From: Klebsormidium nitens
Taxonomy: Eukaryota; Streptophyta; Klebsormidiophyceae; Klebsormidiales; Klebsormidiaceae
Direction: 5' to 3'
NCBI GenBank assembly: GCA_000708835.1
Contig: DF237093.1
Location: 1-64,000, forward strand
Length of the DNA: 64,000 bases
In this document: one piece after another, positions 37,950 through 50,029 of the stretch
Layout of the letters: every line of letters begins with the position of its first letter
Position numbering within the stretch: the stretch's first letter is position 1
Notes under the pieces: model-generated
What the model was told of the DNA's origin: nothing
Seen by the model: the letters and a program-made list of their open reading frames with translations, nothing else
Databases searched by the model: none
Translations under genes and position numbers: made by a program

Positions 37950-38780
37950 TGGAGACCTCCCAGAGAACTTCTAAACGATTCAAAGCATCTGGAGAGGAAA
38001 AGCAATCAAGGGAGACTTATGGAGGCTGGCAGACTGGCAATCTTTGAAAGATACGGCTAAGTTTTGAGCTGCAAATATGGTTGTGCACATGAACAGCTTA
38101 AAGAACCGCCTGGGAATTGCACTGCCGTCGTAGCCAGCAGGTCCCTGCTAATCCAGCACTTTGACAAACTCTTGTCACAAAAGCTTGCAGCTGTGCTGGG
38201 GCCAACAGAATTGAACAACGTCGTTACTGTTTTGATGGCAACCAGCAGACCCTAAATCATTGCGCAGCACATGCGCACTGCGCCTCAGCATCGGCCTGAG
38301 TCCAGTTGCGTTGAGCAGTGTCCTCTACGCCGACGGCGACGGCGACGGCCCCAAAATCAGGTACACGTTTCTGCACTGAGCAACTCTGCGCAAGCAAGCA
38401 TGCATGATGCAGTTCAGACTTCCAGTCGTTGGTAACGGAAGAGGACTTCGAAAGCTGATGCCTCTGACGTCACAACCATCTGAATGGAAGCCTCATGGAT
38501 TGCCCGCGTCCCATACGTCAGCACACGCTGAAGGGACCCCTTTCCCGCCCCCTGGGCAGGGGTCGGGCCCCGTCGACGAAGGCAGCTGGCCGTGCATGAG
38601 CTTGCTTGCAAGTTGCACAAACCCATTTATAGGCTTTCTGTTGCATTCCTGATTCATACAATCCTCCGTCTCATCTCAAAGCGCCATTGTCACTGGCACT
38701 ACTCGTGTCTCGTCCTTTCTTTCTTCCAGTTTCAGCTCACTGTCCTGCTGCAGCTCAATTCACACCATTTTCCGCTGACC
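37950..38780. other. Divergent intergenic region before the VOC gene
   Basis: This region lies between the start of the alpha/beta hydrolase (-) and the VOC gene (+). A short (CGACGG)n microsatellite lies at about 38330-38347 (GCCGACGGCGACGGCGACGG). It is followed by a possible donor (CAG|GTACAC), so a leader exon cannot be excluded. A C/T-rich tract (CTCGTCCTTTCTTTCTTCC) at about 38709-38727 is probably the core promoter or leader. Confidence 0.4.
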
Positions 38781-39257
38781 ATGGGCGGCAAGGCCAAGAG
38801 CTACATTCGCGAGGGGGAGCCCCACCTCAAGCCCTTCATTGTCGTGCGGGGCGCAGACAAGGCGCTGGAGTTCTACCAGAAGGCGCTCGGCGCAGAAGAG
38901 CTCCATCGGCTGCGCTCGCCCACCGGAAAGGTGGTTCATGGGGCAATCCGCATCCAGGGCTGTCTCCTCATGATTGCAGAGGAAGATGCTGAGAATGGGT
39001 TCAAGTCTCCTGAGCTCCTGGGCGGGTCAGCAGGAGGATTTGCTGTGTACTATGAGGACTGCGATGCGGCGTTCAAGAGGGCGGTGGAAGCGGGGGCAAA
39101 CGTGGTTCATGAAGTGCACGATCATTTCCATGGGGAGCGGTGCGGGACGATCCAGGACCCCTTTGGGCACCAGTGGGCGATCACGACGCTGATTGAGGAT
39201 CTGACGCCGGAGGAGGTGCAGAAAAAGATAGACGATATGATGGCACCGCCGTCGTAA
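38781..39257 (+). CDS. VOC superfamily (PhnB/glyoxalase-like) protein, intronless
   Basis: A single exon encodes 158 aa starting at ATG in context GACCATGGGC. The two beta-alpha-beta-beta-beta modules of the vicinal oxygen chelate fold are evident: PHLKPFIVVRGADKALEFYQ, then VVHGAIRIQGCLLMIAEE, and GGFAVYYEDCDAAFKRAVEAG, then ERCGTIQDPFGHQWAI. The DPFGHQW signature is typical of the bacterial PhnB/glyoxalase-bleomycin-resistance group. Such proteins are metal-dependent lyases, dioxygenases or drug-binding proteins; the substrate here is unknown. It is intronless and locally GC-rich among intron-rich neighbours, which could mean ancient bacterial origin or retroposition. Confidence 0.92.
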   Translation: MGGKAKSYIREGEPHLKPFIVVRGADKALEFYQKALGAEELHRLRSPTGKVVHGAIRIQGCLLMIAEEDAENGFKSPELLGGSAGGFAVYYEDCDAAFKRAVEAGANVVHEVHDHFHGERCGTIQDPFGHQWAITTLIEDLTPEEVQKKIDDMMAPPS

Positions 39258-40070
39258 GTGGGGCCGTATTGAGTTTGTAAAGCTGAGAATGACAATGTTG
39301 AAGGGTTTGTTCTGTAATGTATACGTCTTGCTTAATAGCACAGCCCAGGAGCAGCTGCTGCCCAGCTGCTGACTTGTTGAGCTTGTGAGTAGTGATAAAA
39401 TTCCGTACAAGTTGCTGTAAGTGGTCTAGAAATTTTCACTTAAAACCTTAAGATTGCTTACTATATCATTAGTCTTGTCTTGTGAATATGAGAGTTGGGG
39501 TTGACAAACAATAGATGGACGTGGAAAATTTCGCTGACAAGATACTCTAAGAACATACTTTGAATAGTATATGCACAGTTTCAGATCCTCTATATCTGCC
39601 CAATCTTCTTTCCCATACACTCCTGTCGGCTTGATTGAATGCTGGCTCCTTCCCGGACGCTGATCAGCACGCGGATTGCAAGGGCAGTGTGGATCTGGAC
39701 CATCAGATTGGAAGAACTTGCGTCTGGGTTGGAGCTTGATGCTTTTGAAGCTCTTGAAAGTTGGTTCAAATGTATGATGAACATTTGACTGTCTGTCATT
39801 ATGGAGGCATGAATCCTAAGTGATTCCATGTGATAACCCGTCGTGCATGGCCCACTCTGTTGAAATTCCAGGCATGGGCTGCAGCTACTTCTGCGCTATC
39901 CTAAACACACAATTGGTTCGTGTGCTCACAAGGACCACTGTCTGAGGGGTGCATATGGTGGGCTGTAATGCATGGGGAATGATTGGCATGTGATCCATCT
40001 CGACGACAGTAAATCAATTTCGATAGCAAGCACTGCACGATCATGCAGCCCAGTGGGCTTGAATGAATAA
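39258..40070. other. Intergenic region after the VOC gene
   Basis: This contains the 3' UTR of the VOC gene. No reading frame or repeat here is convincing. Confidence 0.4.
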
Positions 40071-40553
40071 TGCATCGTAACTATCAAACAACTTCGAGAT
40101 CAACTTGTGGAGCAAGGCGACCGAGCTAGGAGCAGCAGTGAAGAGATAGAATCAGTCGAAGTGAGAGCTATCTTGCACAAAGGACCTTGGAAGGTAGAGA
40201 GCAAATCCATGACAGTGCACGAGTCCAATGATTCTCGTGCCAAAATTATTGAAATTCCCCTGATTCAGTGCAGGCCGAGGAGCGCAGCCGGATGCGCCTC
40301 TGCGCATCTTGACCTCACGAGCCTCGATCAACGTTATCAATACAAAGTAGTTTATGTGCGGGCTCTGTCAAAGGAGACCAGTGGCTTAGCGATCAAATGC
40401 TCGGGTGCCTGGATATCAAATCTGGACAGCTCAGAATTGTCTTTTGACCTTAGACTGCATTTCCTGGGTGTGTACAGTAATATGTATGTGATGTTCCCGA
40501 TTCCTAATTCAGCGCGTCGGCCCCTTCAGACCATCTCCCAAACGTTCTGGTAA
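40071..40553 (+). CDS. Orphan reading frame of unknown function, no ATG at its 5' end
   Basis: An open frame of about 160 codons ends at TGG TAA (40553). No ATG lies near its 5' end; the first in-frame Met is about 46 codons in. It may be the last exon of an unseen gene or a gene fragment. Composition looks coding: a charged start (KQLRDQLVEQGDRARSSSEE) followed by beta-strand-like sequence (HLDLTSLDQRYQYKVVYVRA, ELSFDLRLHFLGVYSNMYV). I recognise no family. A distant resemblance in style to the N-terminal beta-rich part of the BTB gene cannot be tested by eye. Confidence 0.35.
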   Translation, partial: CIVTIKQLRDQLVEQGDRARSSSEEIESVEVRAILHKGPWKVESKSMTVHESNDSRAKIIEIPLIQCRPRSAAGCASAHLDLTSLDQRYQYKVVYVRALSKETSGLAIKCSGAWISNLDSSELSFDLRLHFLGVYSNMYVMFPIPNSARRPLQTISQTFW

Positions 40554-43500
40554 CATTGCGCGCCGCTCGACGGCGCAACTGGACACACGTGACGAGTTCA
40601 CATGAGTCCGCAGCTCAAGCACGGAGACCTGGAGGTTTCCAGCAAAGTTGCTTTGCTTGGCCCTCGCTTGCTTGCGCCGAGTTCAAACCGGCAGGAGGAG
40701 CCGCTGATTAGACAGAACTCAACACCTTTCAGAAAGCGAAGCAAGCCATCGATCTATCGATCGTGAGCCAGCTGGCACCTTTTCTATGGTACATTCAGCA
40801 GGCCACACTGGCCCCCGTGGCTTTACACATTTTCGAATTCAAAAACATTCTCCTTGTGTTTCAGGGCGTTCCGCTTGACCCAACGAATCGCCAGTACTGG
40901 AACTCGTTCTCAAGCCGCTCCAAGCGCAGCGCTGCGTGGCGCGCACCTTTAGAGGGACGTTGGCGCACCGTGTCTTCAATGATGTCGGCGTGCGCGAAGG
41001 CGTGACTCTGGCCGACAGTGACAACGCTCGGTCTGATTGACGTTGGTGTTTTTGCAGGGGGACACTCGGCGGCACCCTGAGAGGAGGCGCTCTCACTGAC
41101 GGTTGTCAGTTGGATAAGGGGCCCCTTGCACGCGCGCAAAAAGGTGGAGGGCTGGTCGTTCGCGGAGCATCATACGGAAATCCGCCCGACTTACGAGGTC
41201 AAAATTGAGATGGACTTCGCAGAAGGCCTGACCTGGGTACTCGGGGAAGAACGGCTTGCCTGTATCCTCAAAACCCTCTAACTTCTTACAGCTAATAGTC
41301 AGTCCCGATTTTGAAAGCGGCCGTGCTTGCGGGCAAGATCTGGATTTTTGCTGGAAACAAGAATCGAGGACCCAACTCGATGAATCAACCTATCTGCTTT
41401 TCTTGTTCGGAGCCGCTCTTAATTATCGACGCTATCAAGAGGTTCAATTTGGTTGTGAAGACATATTCAGCCCCGAACTGACTGAGCGGACTTCTAAGAT
41501 ACCGGTCTACGTGAGCTCCTTGAAAAACTGAATTAGAAGACAGCCGCCCAGCTTAATTACGGGACCGCTTTGGAAGGAAAACCCGACTTGTTAACACCGT
41601 GCCCATTCTCCTTCTTCAAAGCAACTCCTTCCGGCTTTGAAGGACATCCACCACACCTAGACGGCTGCAGAAACGCAGAGCCGACAACTACGATAATCCA
41701 TTAGTTGGATGAGGACTTTCTATGGTCAAGCTTACAACCCCCACCTGATTTACCTGAAAGCACATCAGAGCGGTTCAAAAGTTCATCACGTCTTGTGCAG
41801 TCGCGTTCTCACCAAGCCGCTCAGTTCCGCTTGTAGATCGGGGAGAAGTCTCTGGGGTCCGGGGCGGCCAGCACCAGCTTTCCCTGACGACTTCCCTTGG
41901 AATCTTGCACCGGGCCATGCGAAGAAGCGCAGCTCGTTCGCTTGAATTGCGCGCGAGCACGTGCACTTCTTCAGTTGCAGAAGATCAGCAAGTCCTGCAG
42001 GAAATCAGAGACCTGATGGGCAGCTCACATCGCTTGACCCTCGTTCCCTTCGTATGGTCCACAAACCTGCGAAGCAATTCTTTTTGTGATTCCGGGGTTT
42101 CAGTGACGCATTACAGGGAGTTGTGTAGGCTCTCAAAATACCGCTCTCAGCTCTGGGCGACTTCACCGTGCAAGTTGGAGAAGAAAAGGGAATAAGGTCA
42201 GGTAACAGATTGCAGATTATCAGGTCATGTCTATTCCACTCTCGATGCTTGCGGCCTCAGGAATTCTTCATACTAAGGCGTGCGGCGTGTCAGAAACTTT
42301 GCCAACAGATTGTACAAGTTCATTTGGCATGTTATGAAGCAGCCTTTTGGAATTACAGGGGTCGACAAGCACAGAAACAAGGTAGATTGAGATGTCGAAG
42401 CTCGTTCCTGTCTTGACCGAATTTGGTTCTGCAGTAGACCAGATTGAAATGGTAGCAAGCAATCAAGCAGAGTGGAGTCATTGATTATATTCATCAGAGA
42501 TTCTTAGATTGAGTCATGTACCGTCAATTGGAAAAGCTCGGAAGCTCGCTGCGCCTCTAAAAGCACAGACCTTCGAGCATGGCGCATCACAGGTCCTGTT
42601 CAAGTTGTACGAATAACCCTTCAATCATACATGGCTTGCAGATGCATTTACTCAAAGAAAACAGCATAATGACTCATCGATTGGAAGATGAACTCACTTC
42701 GTTTAGCTGACATTTGAGTTAAACCCTCGAACCTGTTTGAGTAGATGTTGCTTACTGGTTTGCCAGCTTAGGGAGCAAGAGCGGCATCTGATGTCCACCA
42801 GTACTGAACCACTCTTGGAGGGCTGGCCTCTTTTGGGGACTGGCCTCCAGTGCGAAAATGACTTGTACTTGGAAGCGCGGGCCCGAGATAGAGCGGCTTC
42901 AGGAACAATGGCTCTACATAAAGCGCTTGACCGTATGAAACTGAATGCGACCGCCGATCTGACGTGGTTCTGATACCTGAACTAATGGAACTGCAGGGAG
43001 GCGAGAACGGGGGCCGGGGTCAAGGTGTTCAATGTCGAAGGCCGGTCGGAATCCTCGTTGCATCAATCTGCTGCGCTTGTTTGTGAACTCTGGTACGTAA
43101 TTCGTTGCCTTCAACGGACGGGCTTTCTGAGAAGGTTAGAAAGTATAACCTACAGGACTAGAGGACCATCCAAAATCTAAAAAGTCAGTTCCCGGGTCAG
43201 ATGGGGGTCAGATTTGTTATTTTCCCTGGTGAGTGGAGGAGGGCGCCTCGGGGGCGCCTCCCCCCGGGCCTCCCTAGTGGGCGCTCATACAGTGAGGTGA
43301 GCAGGTGCAGGTCGGATGCACGCACGGCCGCGACTTTTGTTTGAACTTGAAACTGTCAAGCTTAAACATCTGAACGTACAGTTAGAAGTGAAGGCGGCTG
43401 GCCGCTGCATGCGTGGCCGGCGCCCGGCCGGCCGCGCAAGGTTACGTCCGCGGCGGCCGTATTGCGCCGCCTAGTGGGAGGGGTTGGGGTTTGAATTTTC

Positions 43501-43788
43501 AGACCGCCGTACGCGGGCCCGCCTGGCCGCCTGCTCGCGACTAGTGCGCGCATTTGTCCAGGGGTGCTTCGGTTTAGGGTTTGCTCATCATTCATCATTC
43601 ATGCTTCGCCTCTGATATCTAGCTGAGCGTGAACAGGGGCGCTTCCAACACCTAGCAGGGCGCTTTTGATATGCATCTTTCCAGCGCTTGTGAACATCCG
43701 TCTTTGATTGACACTGCCAGACGAGGATTTTGTTCATGAAGCTGTTTAGACGGGATTATTGGATTGTCGTTGAGCACTGACGGAAGGA
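40554..43788. other. Gene-poor region with unassigned open fragments
   Basis: No complete gene can be modelled. Two stretches read like exons. The frame at 41081-41281 (+) contains KKVEGWSFAEHHTEIRPTY and EVKIEMDFAEGLTWVLGEE without an ATG. The frame at 42999-43180 (+) follows an acceptor-like CTGCAG and contains GAGVKVFNVEGRSESSLHQS with a GTACGT donor-like site at about 43094. They may be relics or exons of a diverged gene. From about 43220 to 43540 the sequence becomes very GC-rich (GGCGCCTCGGGGGCGCC, CCGGCCGGCCGCG), as expected of a promoter island before the gene at 43789. Confidence 0.35.
43571..43582 (-). promoter_or_regulatory. Telo box (AAACCCTAAACC on minus strand)
   Basis: GGTTTAGGGTTT lies 207-218 bases upstream of the zinc-finger gene ATG. 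Telo boxes of this sequence are common in plant promoters of housekeeping and translation genes. Function here is inferred from position only. Confidence 0.5.
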
Positions 43789-46290
43789 ATGGTGCAGCTG
43801 GGGAAGTGTTTACGAGTCAAAGGAGTTGGCAAGTGAGTTTCTATTTTCTTCGCTCGTGATGAGATCCTCCATTCTGCATGTTACAGAGCAGCTTGCAACC
43901 AATCCATTGAGATGCTTTGAGAGCATGGTAGGTGTTTACTGAAGGCCTTGTTGGAAAGGACTGCAGATCTGCATCACTAACGAGGTTGGCATATTTGCCA
44001 CGGTTTGTGCTAAGAGGATTGTGTCATTGATTTGGGTAGCCTCTCACAAACTTTGGGGGCAAGGCAACTCCTTCCATCAGTTCTGTGATCTATGGCTTGT
44101 TTAACAAGGACACTGACAATATACAAATGTTTTCATGATGCAGCGGCGTAACCAGTATTGATGGCTGTCAGGTAAGCGATTAGCAGCGGGTATGGCTCTT
44201 ATTTTTACTCTTCAAAGCTAATGCACAGGCAGCATTGGGTATCGTCAGCTTTCTAAGTGAAACTGGTCAGAGTGTTCCCCAAGTTCTACATTCAGTCCGC
44301 TTATGGTCAAAGCACCTTGAGCCAGGTTCTCGAACAGAGCACTTTGAATGGGCTCTTCTAACGTAGGTCTGGTTCTTTTTACAGACATGCTCAGGAACTG
44401 GGGCCCATCTGTTTCTCGTGTCCGCAGGCGTTCTCCCCCAGGCCCAAGAAACCCGAAAAGTGTGCGGCCTGCGGCTGCCATGCCTCCTTTCACCAACGCC
44501 TCGACGGGTCAGGCGCATACACTAGTGCAGATGCAGGGGCCGGTGTGCCTGGACCGGTAGCTGCCAGCAGCCAACCCCCTGAGTTGGCCATACTTCCAAA
44601 GCGAGGGCAGGTCTCCGCAAGGGGAGTCGCTCGCGGTGGCGCACGGAAACAAAGGAGCGCTCGGGTGCCGAAGACAGGGGGCGTGAGAGCAGAGAAGGCA
44701 GGGGCGGAAGTGGAGAAAGCAGGCGGGGGGGATGCGGAGAAGCCTGCAGCTGCGAACCGACCAAAGCGGGGACCTGGGTCGAGGGGGGGTAAGGTAGTGG
44801 TTCGAGGTGCCGGAAGAGGCCGGAAGTCTAAACAGCTCGTGAAGGCGGATGGAGGAGCTTCCGGAGGGAAGTCCGCCGAAAGCGTCGTTGTTGAAGAGTT
44901 TCGGAGAGGGTCTAAGATTGGCGAACAACTGCTCCGGAAGGTAACTTCTGTTAAGGGGCCCGCTTCGAAGAAGATGGAAGGAGATGCGTACATGGGCCCT
45001 GGATCCAGGATGTTGACGATTTCCCGGAAGGCTGCACGGCTGGGGCTGACGGTGGACCACGTGGCCCCCAAGGTCGGGAAGGGCGAGGTCGACGAGTTCA
45101 CAATAACCGAAGCGGCGGCAAAGCTGGGGATGAATCTCGATGTCAGGATCCCGGGCGAAGAGAATGCGACGTCGCTGCAGAGAGCCAGGACGATCGCCGC
45201 AAAAGCAAAGGGGCTTGGGTTGGTTTTGCCGGAGAAACCGACTGAGGAAGGCGGAGTCGGGACTGCTGTGCCTGGGTTCGCAAAGGCAAGTGCGGCTATG
45301 TCTGGAAGTATCGTGGTCGGGACGGGCATTGTAGATCTGACAGCTGAGGGGGAGGCGCAGGGGGCAGGGACGAAGAGGAGAGCGGCTGAGGAGATTGCAG
45401 GGGATGAGAAGAAGGCTCGGCCAAACTTTGGGGGGCGAGTAGAGGCTTGGATGAAGGCTGCGTTGCAGAAGTCGTGGGAGCAGGAGGGGGGTAGTGCACA
45501 GCAGAGCGGGGAGGAGGGGGAAGCGGGGTCTTCTGCGGACTCGATGGATGCCCTAGGTCAGGAAGGCATGGGGCGTGGAGATGCGGACTTGGGGGTGGGG
45601 CTAAGCGGCCTGGTAGTCGGGCAGGTGGGGGTACGAACTGCGGGCAAGGCGGGTGCGGCCGTGACGGAACCCAAGAAGTTTGGGGACGGAATCCTCTTTG
45701 CGCGCAAGACCCTGGCCGACCTTCTAAGCGAGAAGGCATGGCTGGAGAAGGACTTGGCGTTCCAGGAAGTGGACTTTCAAAACAAGCACCTGTTCTTCCT
45801 GCGCTCGAAGCTGACTGCCAAAGGCGTCATTGACATGTACGACGCGCGGTTGTCGACCAGGATAGTGGTGGCGTATCTGGGCGGGCATGAAAAGGATCTG
45901 GCGGCAGTCAAGCAGCCGGTGGGCACGGTGCGTGTTGTTACGCAGAGGCCTTTCCCTTGCGAAAAGAAGCCTCTTGTGGCCGAGTGGATTGAGAGCAAAA
46001 ACGGGTCCAACGTCGCGGAGGTTAGTCATCTGCTTGCACTTCAAGAGTATCGAAACGGGTCAGTGTCAGTCCCGTTGTTGGCTTACGCATACATGCGCAT
46101 ATTGAAACCGGCAGATGTCAAGTACGTTGTCATAGTGACCCAGCAAAAGTTGGTGGAGCGGTATCTCATGAAGCACTTCCTGTTTCTAGGCTTTGAGTTC
46201 ATCGAGCAGACAGGGAACGGAGAGTGTGTGCTGGCACTAGATCTGGAGAAGGCGGTGGGGTTGCTGTATGGGCCATGGAGGTTTACCTGA
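43789..46290 (+). CDS. Degenerate ZF-HD-type zinc-finger protein with novel C-terminus
   Basis: Three exons (43789-43832, 44144-44171, 44428-46290) join in phase to 644 aa. The N-terminus matches the ZF-HD dimerisation finger: GKCLRVKGVG, TSIDGCQ, then EKCAACGCHASFHQR. Cys7-to-Cys23 spacing (16 residues) equals that of the canonical finger. The CAACGCHxxFH half is intact (Cys36, 39, 41, His42, His46), but the canonical His of KNH and GGH are Lys11 and Thr18. No homeodomain follows. Residues about 50-400 are Ala/Gly/Lys-rich and disordered (including TKRRAAEEIAGDEKKARP, a likely nuclear signal). The last 220 residues form a folded region of unknown type (KHLFFLRSKLTAKGVIDMYD to LLYGPWRFT). The finger suggests protein-protein interaction in the nucleus; the rest is unrecognised. 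Confidence 0.75.
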
Positions 46291-47476
46291 CTTGTACAGT
46301 AGGAGGCTCCTAGAAGGTTCCTCCACATTGGATAAGGAGAGAGACAATTTTTGAGTCACAGTCAAAAGACATTGAAACTTCATCGAATAGATGTCAACGA
46401 CGGTTGTTGCTGTTTCGAGCTTTAGCTATTCATATGTAACCGGTCGCGAAGATTTTCTGGTCTGCCGTTTACAATGGTGCCATGCTCAGGATGGAGTGAA
46501 ACGGTCCCTCTCGTGATATNNNNNNNNNNNNNNNNNNNNNNNNNNNNNNNNNNNNNNNNNNNNNNNNNNNNNNNNNNNNNNNNNNNNNNNNNNNNNNNNN
46601 NNNNNNNNNNNNNNNNNNNNNNNNNNNNNNNNNNNNNNNNNNNNNNNNNNNNNNNNNNNNNNNNNNNNNNNNNNNNNNNNNNNNNNNNNNNNNNNNNNNN
46701 NNNNNNNNNNNNNNNNNNNNNNNNNNNNNNNNNNNNNNACTCTCGTGATCATGCCATACTGCAAGGCCTCTGGCTACTATTGGTCTTCTCTGTGCAACTC
46801 GAGACACATGCATCATTGCAACCATCCTACAAACAATGCAAGTTTGTTGTGTCATACACTACAAGTCATCTAAAAGTGCACAACTCTGTAACCATTAAGT
46901 TCGGACCGTAGAGCTGTCTTTGGGCGCGGTCAGCCGCCTTGTGCAAGATGGGGCTGCCTGCACTCATGGCTGACAATTAATTGCACCACACATGATATGC
47001 ATCATTAAGTCACATGGTATAAGAGCCCGCATGGCATGCATTGCAATCTTACATACCCAATTGGCCTCCATAAGCGAGCCAACTATACTCATGTCACCCA
47101 TGAGCTGGGTCATGCCAGGTATGCATCATCCCAAATTGCAGGCCTCCGCCATCGCGGCCATGCAAATCCTCAACATGTAGACCGCAAACCTTGAGCACGT
47201 ACTGCGCAGTATCTTGCAATGATACTGCATTATGAAACGCTTGAAACACATGGAGCGGTTGCAGCTCAACATAGAAAGCATGCTGGGCCATGTGCGAAGC
47301 AAACAAGCTGATAAGCAACACGAGCAGACAAATTGGAAGGTTATCCATGAGGGAACACAACGAACGCCATGCAAGAACATGCTGGTTGGCTGTGTGTCGA
47401 GCTGAAGCAAACAACTTTACAATACGACATCAACACAAGCTGACTTCATGTGGAAAAGCTGTAATCTCCAGCGAGT
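46291..47476. other. Intergenic region between convergent genes, containing the gap
   Basis: The 3' regions of the zinc-finger gene (+) and ubiquitin-S27a (-) meet here, with an assembly gap inside. Outside the gap there are only short ORFs and no recognised element. Confidence 0.45.
46520..46738. other. Assembly gap (219 N)
   Basis: The run of N is flanked on the left by CCCTCTCGTGATAT and on the right by ACTCTCGTGATCAT. CTCTCGTGAT therefore occurs on both sides, which suggests that a repeat caused the gap or that the flanks overlap. Confidence 0.95.
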
Positions 47477-49278
<1,802 letters not shown>

Positions 49279-50029
49279 GGCTTCCCAGCCACTGGCTACG
49301 AATCTGACCGCCTGCTTAGGACTTTGTCCCTCCTCGAAGGCGGCCGCTCTACAGCCTGCCGCGGCAAAGAAAGAGGGCAAATCAAGGAGCTTCCAAGCCT
49401 TTTCAAGCAGCCCCGAGCTCCAGTCAAGCAGCTAGTGTGAATTGGTACCAATATTTTGATCGAGGGTTGGAACTTGAAATAAGTTTCTCGAAGTTTAACA
49501 GCGGGCATCATCGACGGATCAGAATTGCGCAGCCTCCCACATGAAGCAAGTCAGTACCACCGGGTCCCACCCAGTCCACCTGGATTGCGCAGACTGCTCG
49601 CTACCGTATCTAGGATAGGTCCTAGAGCTCTATGAGTCTATCCTTGTCTAGGGAGTCAGGGAAGACTGCAGTCTGTAGACGGGACGTGGTGTGGGCGGCC
49701 AGGACGGCTTCAGCTCCTCGGAGTCCAAGCAAGGACGCCCTGTATCAAGACGTTCAAAACTGCATCCTTATCCTGCGTCTGCACAGCTCTAGGATTGTCA
49801 TTGTTCCAGGCATATAAAGCAAGCTCGAAAGTACCTACGTTGCTGAAGGGAGGTGCTGAAGGCAGGTGCTGTTTCTGTTGACGTTCCTTACAAGTACGGC
49901 CTTCTCCACCTTCTGAACAACAGGTGTTCAAGCAGTTCCTTTGTGTGCGTTGAAGTTCCTAGGTAAACTACCTGTAGGTTTAGGGTTTTCCAAGCAGGTT
50001 CCTAGCAGTACTTTCACCTTGGATGTAAG
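49279..50029. promoter_or_regulatory. Bidirectional promoter between ubiquitin-S27a and UBC9, with telo box
   Basis: The two start codons are 751 bases apart and point away from each other. A telo box, GGTTTAGGGTTT (49977-49988; AAACCCTAAACC on the other strand), lies 42 bases before the UBC9 ATG. A run of related GGTGCTGAAGG(C/G)AGGTGCTG sequence lies near 49850. Shared regulation of the pair is inferred. Confidence 0.6.

Noticed and set aside
38592-38780. N-terminal extension of the VOC protein
   Set aside because: It would start at GTG and add a hydrophobic, non-conserved leader. The ATG at 38781 is in good context and begins just before the conserved domain.
43833-44143. An extra zinc-finger-gene exon at about 43887-43927 (acceptor GTTACAG, donor GTAGGT)
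   Set aside because: Including it introduces a stop in the required phase; joining 43832 directly to 44144 restores the exact finger spacing.
44490-45739. Long minus-strand ORFs (up to 279 aa) opposite the zinc-finger gene
   Set aside because: They are Pro/Ser-rich mirror frames of the GC-rich plus-strand exon, whose own frame continues far longer and joins to a recognisable finger.
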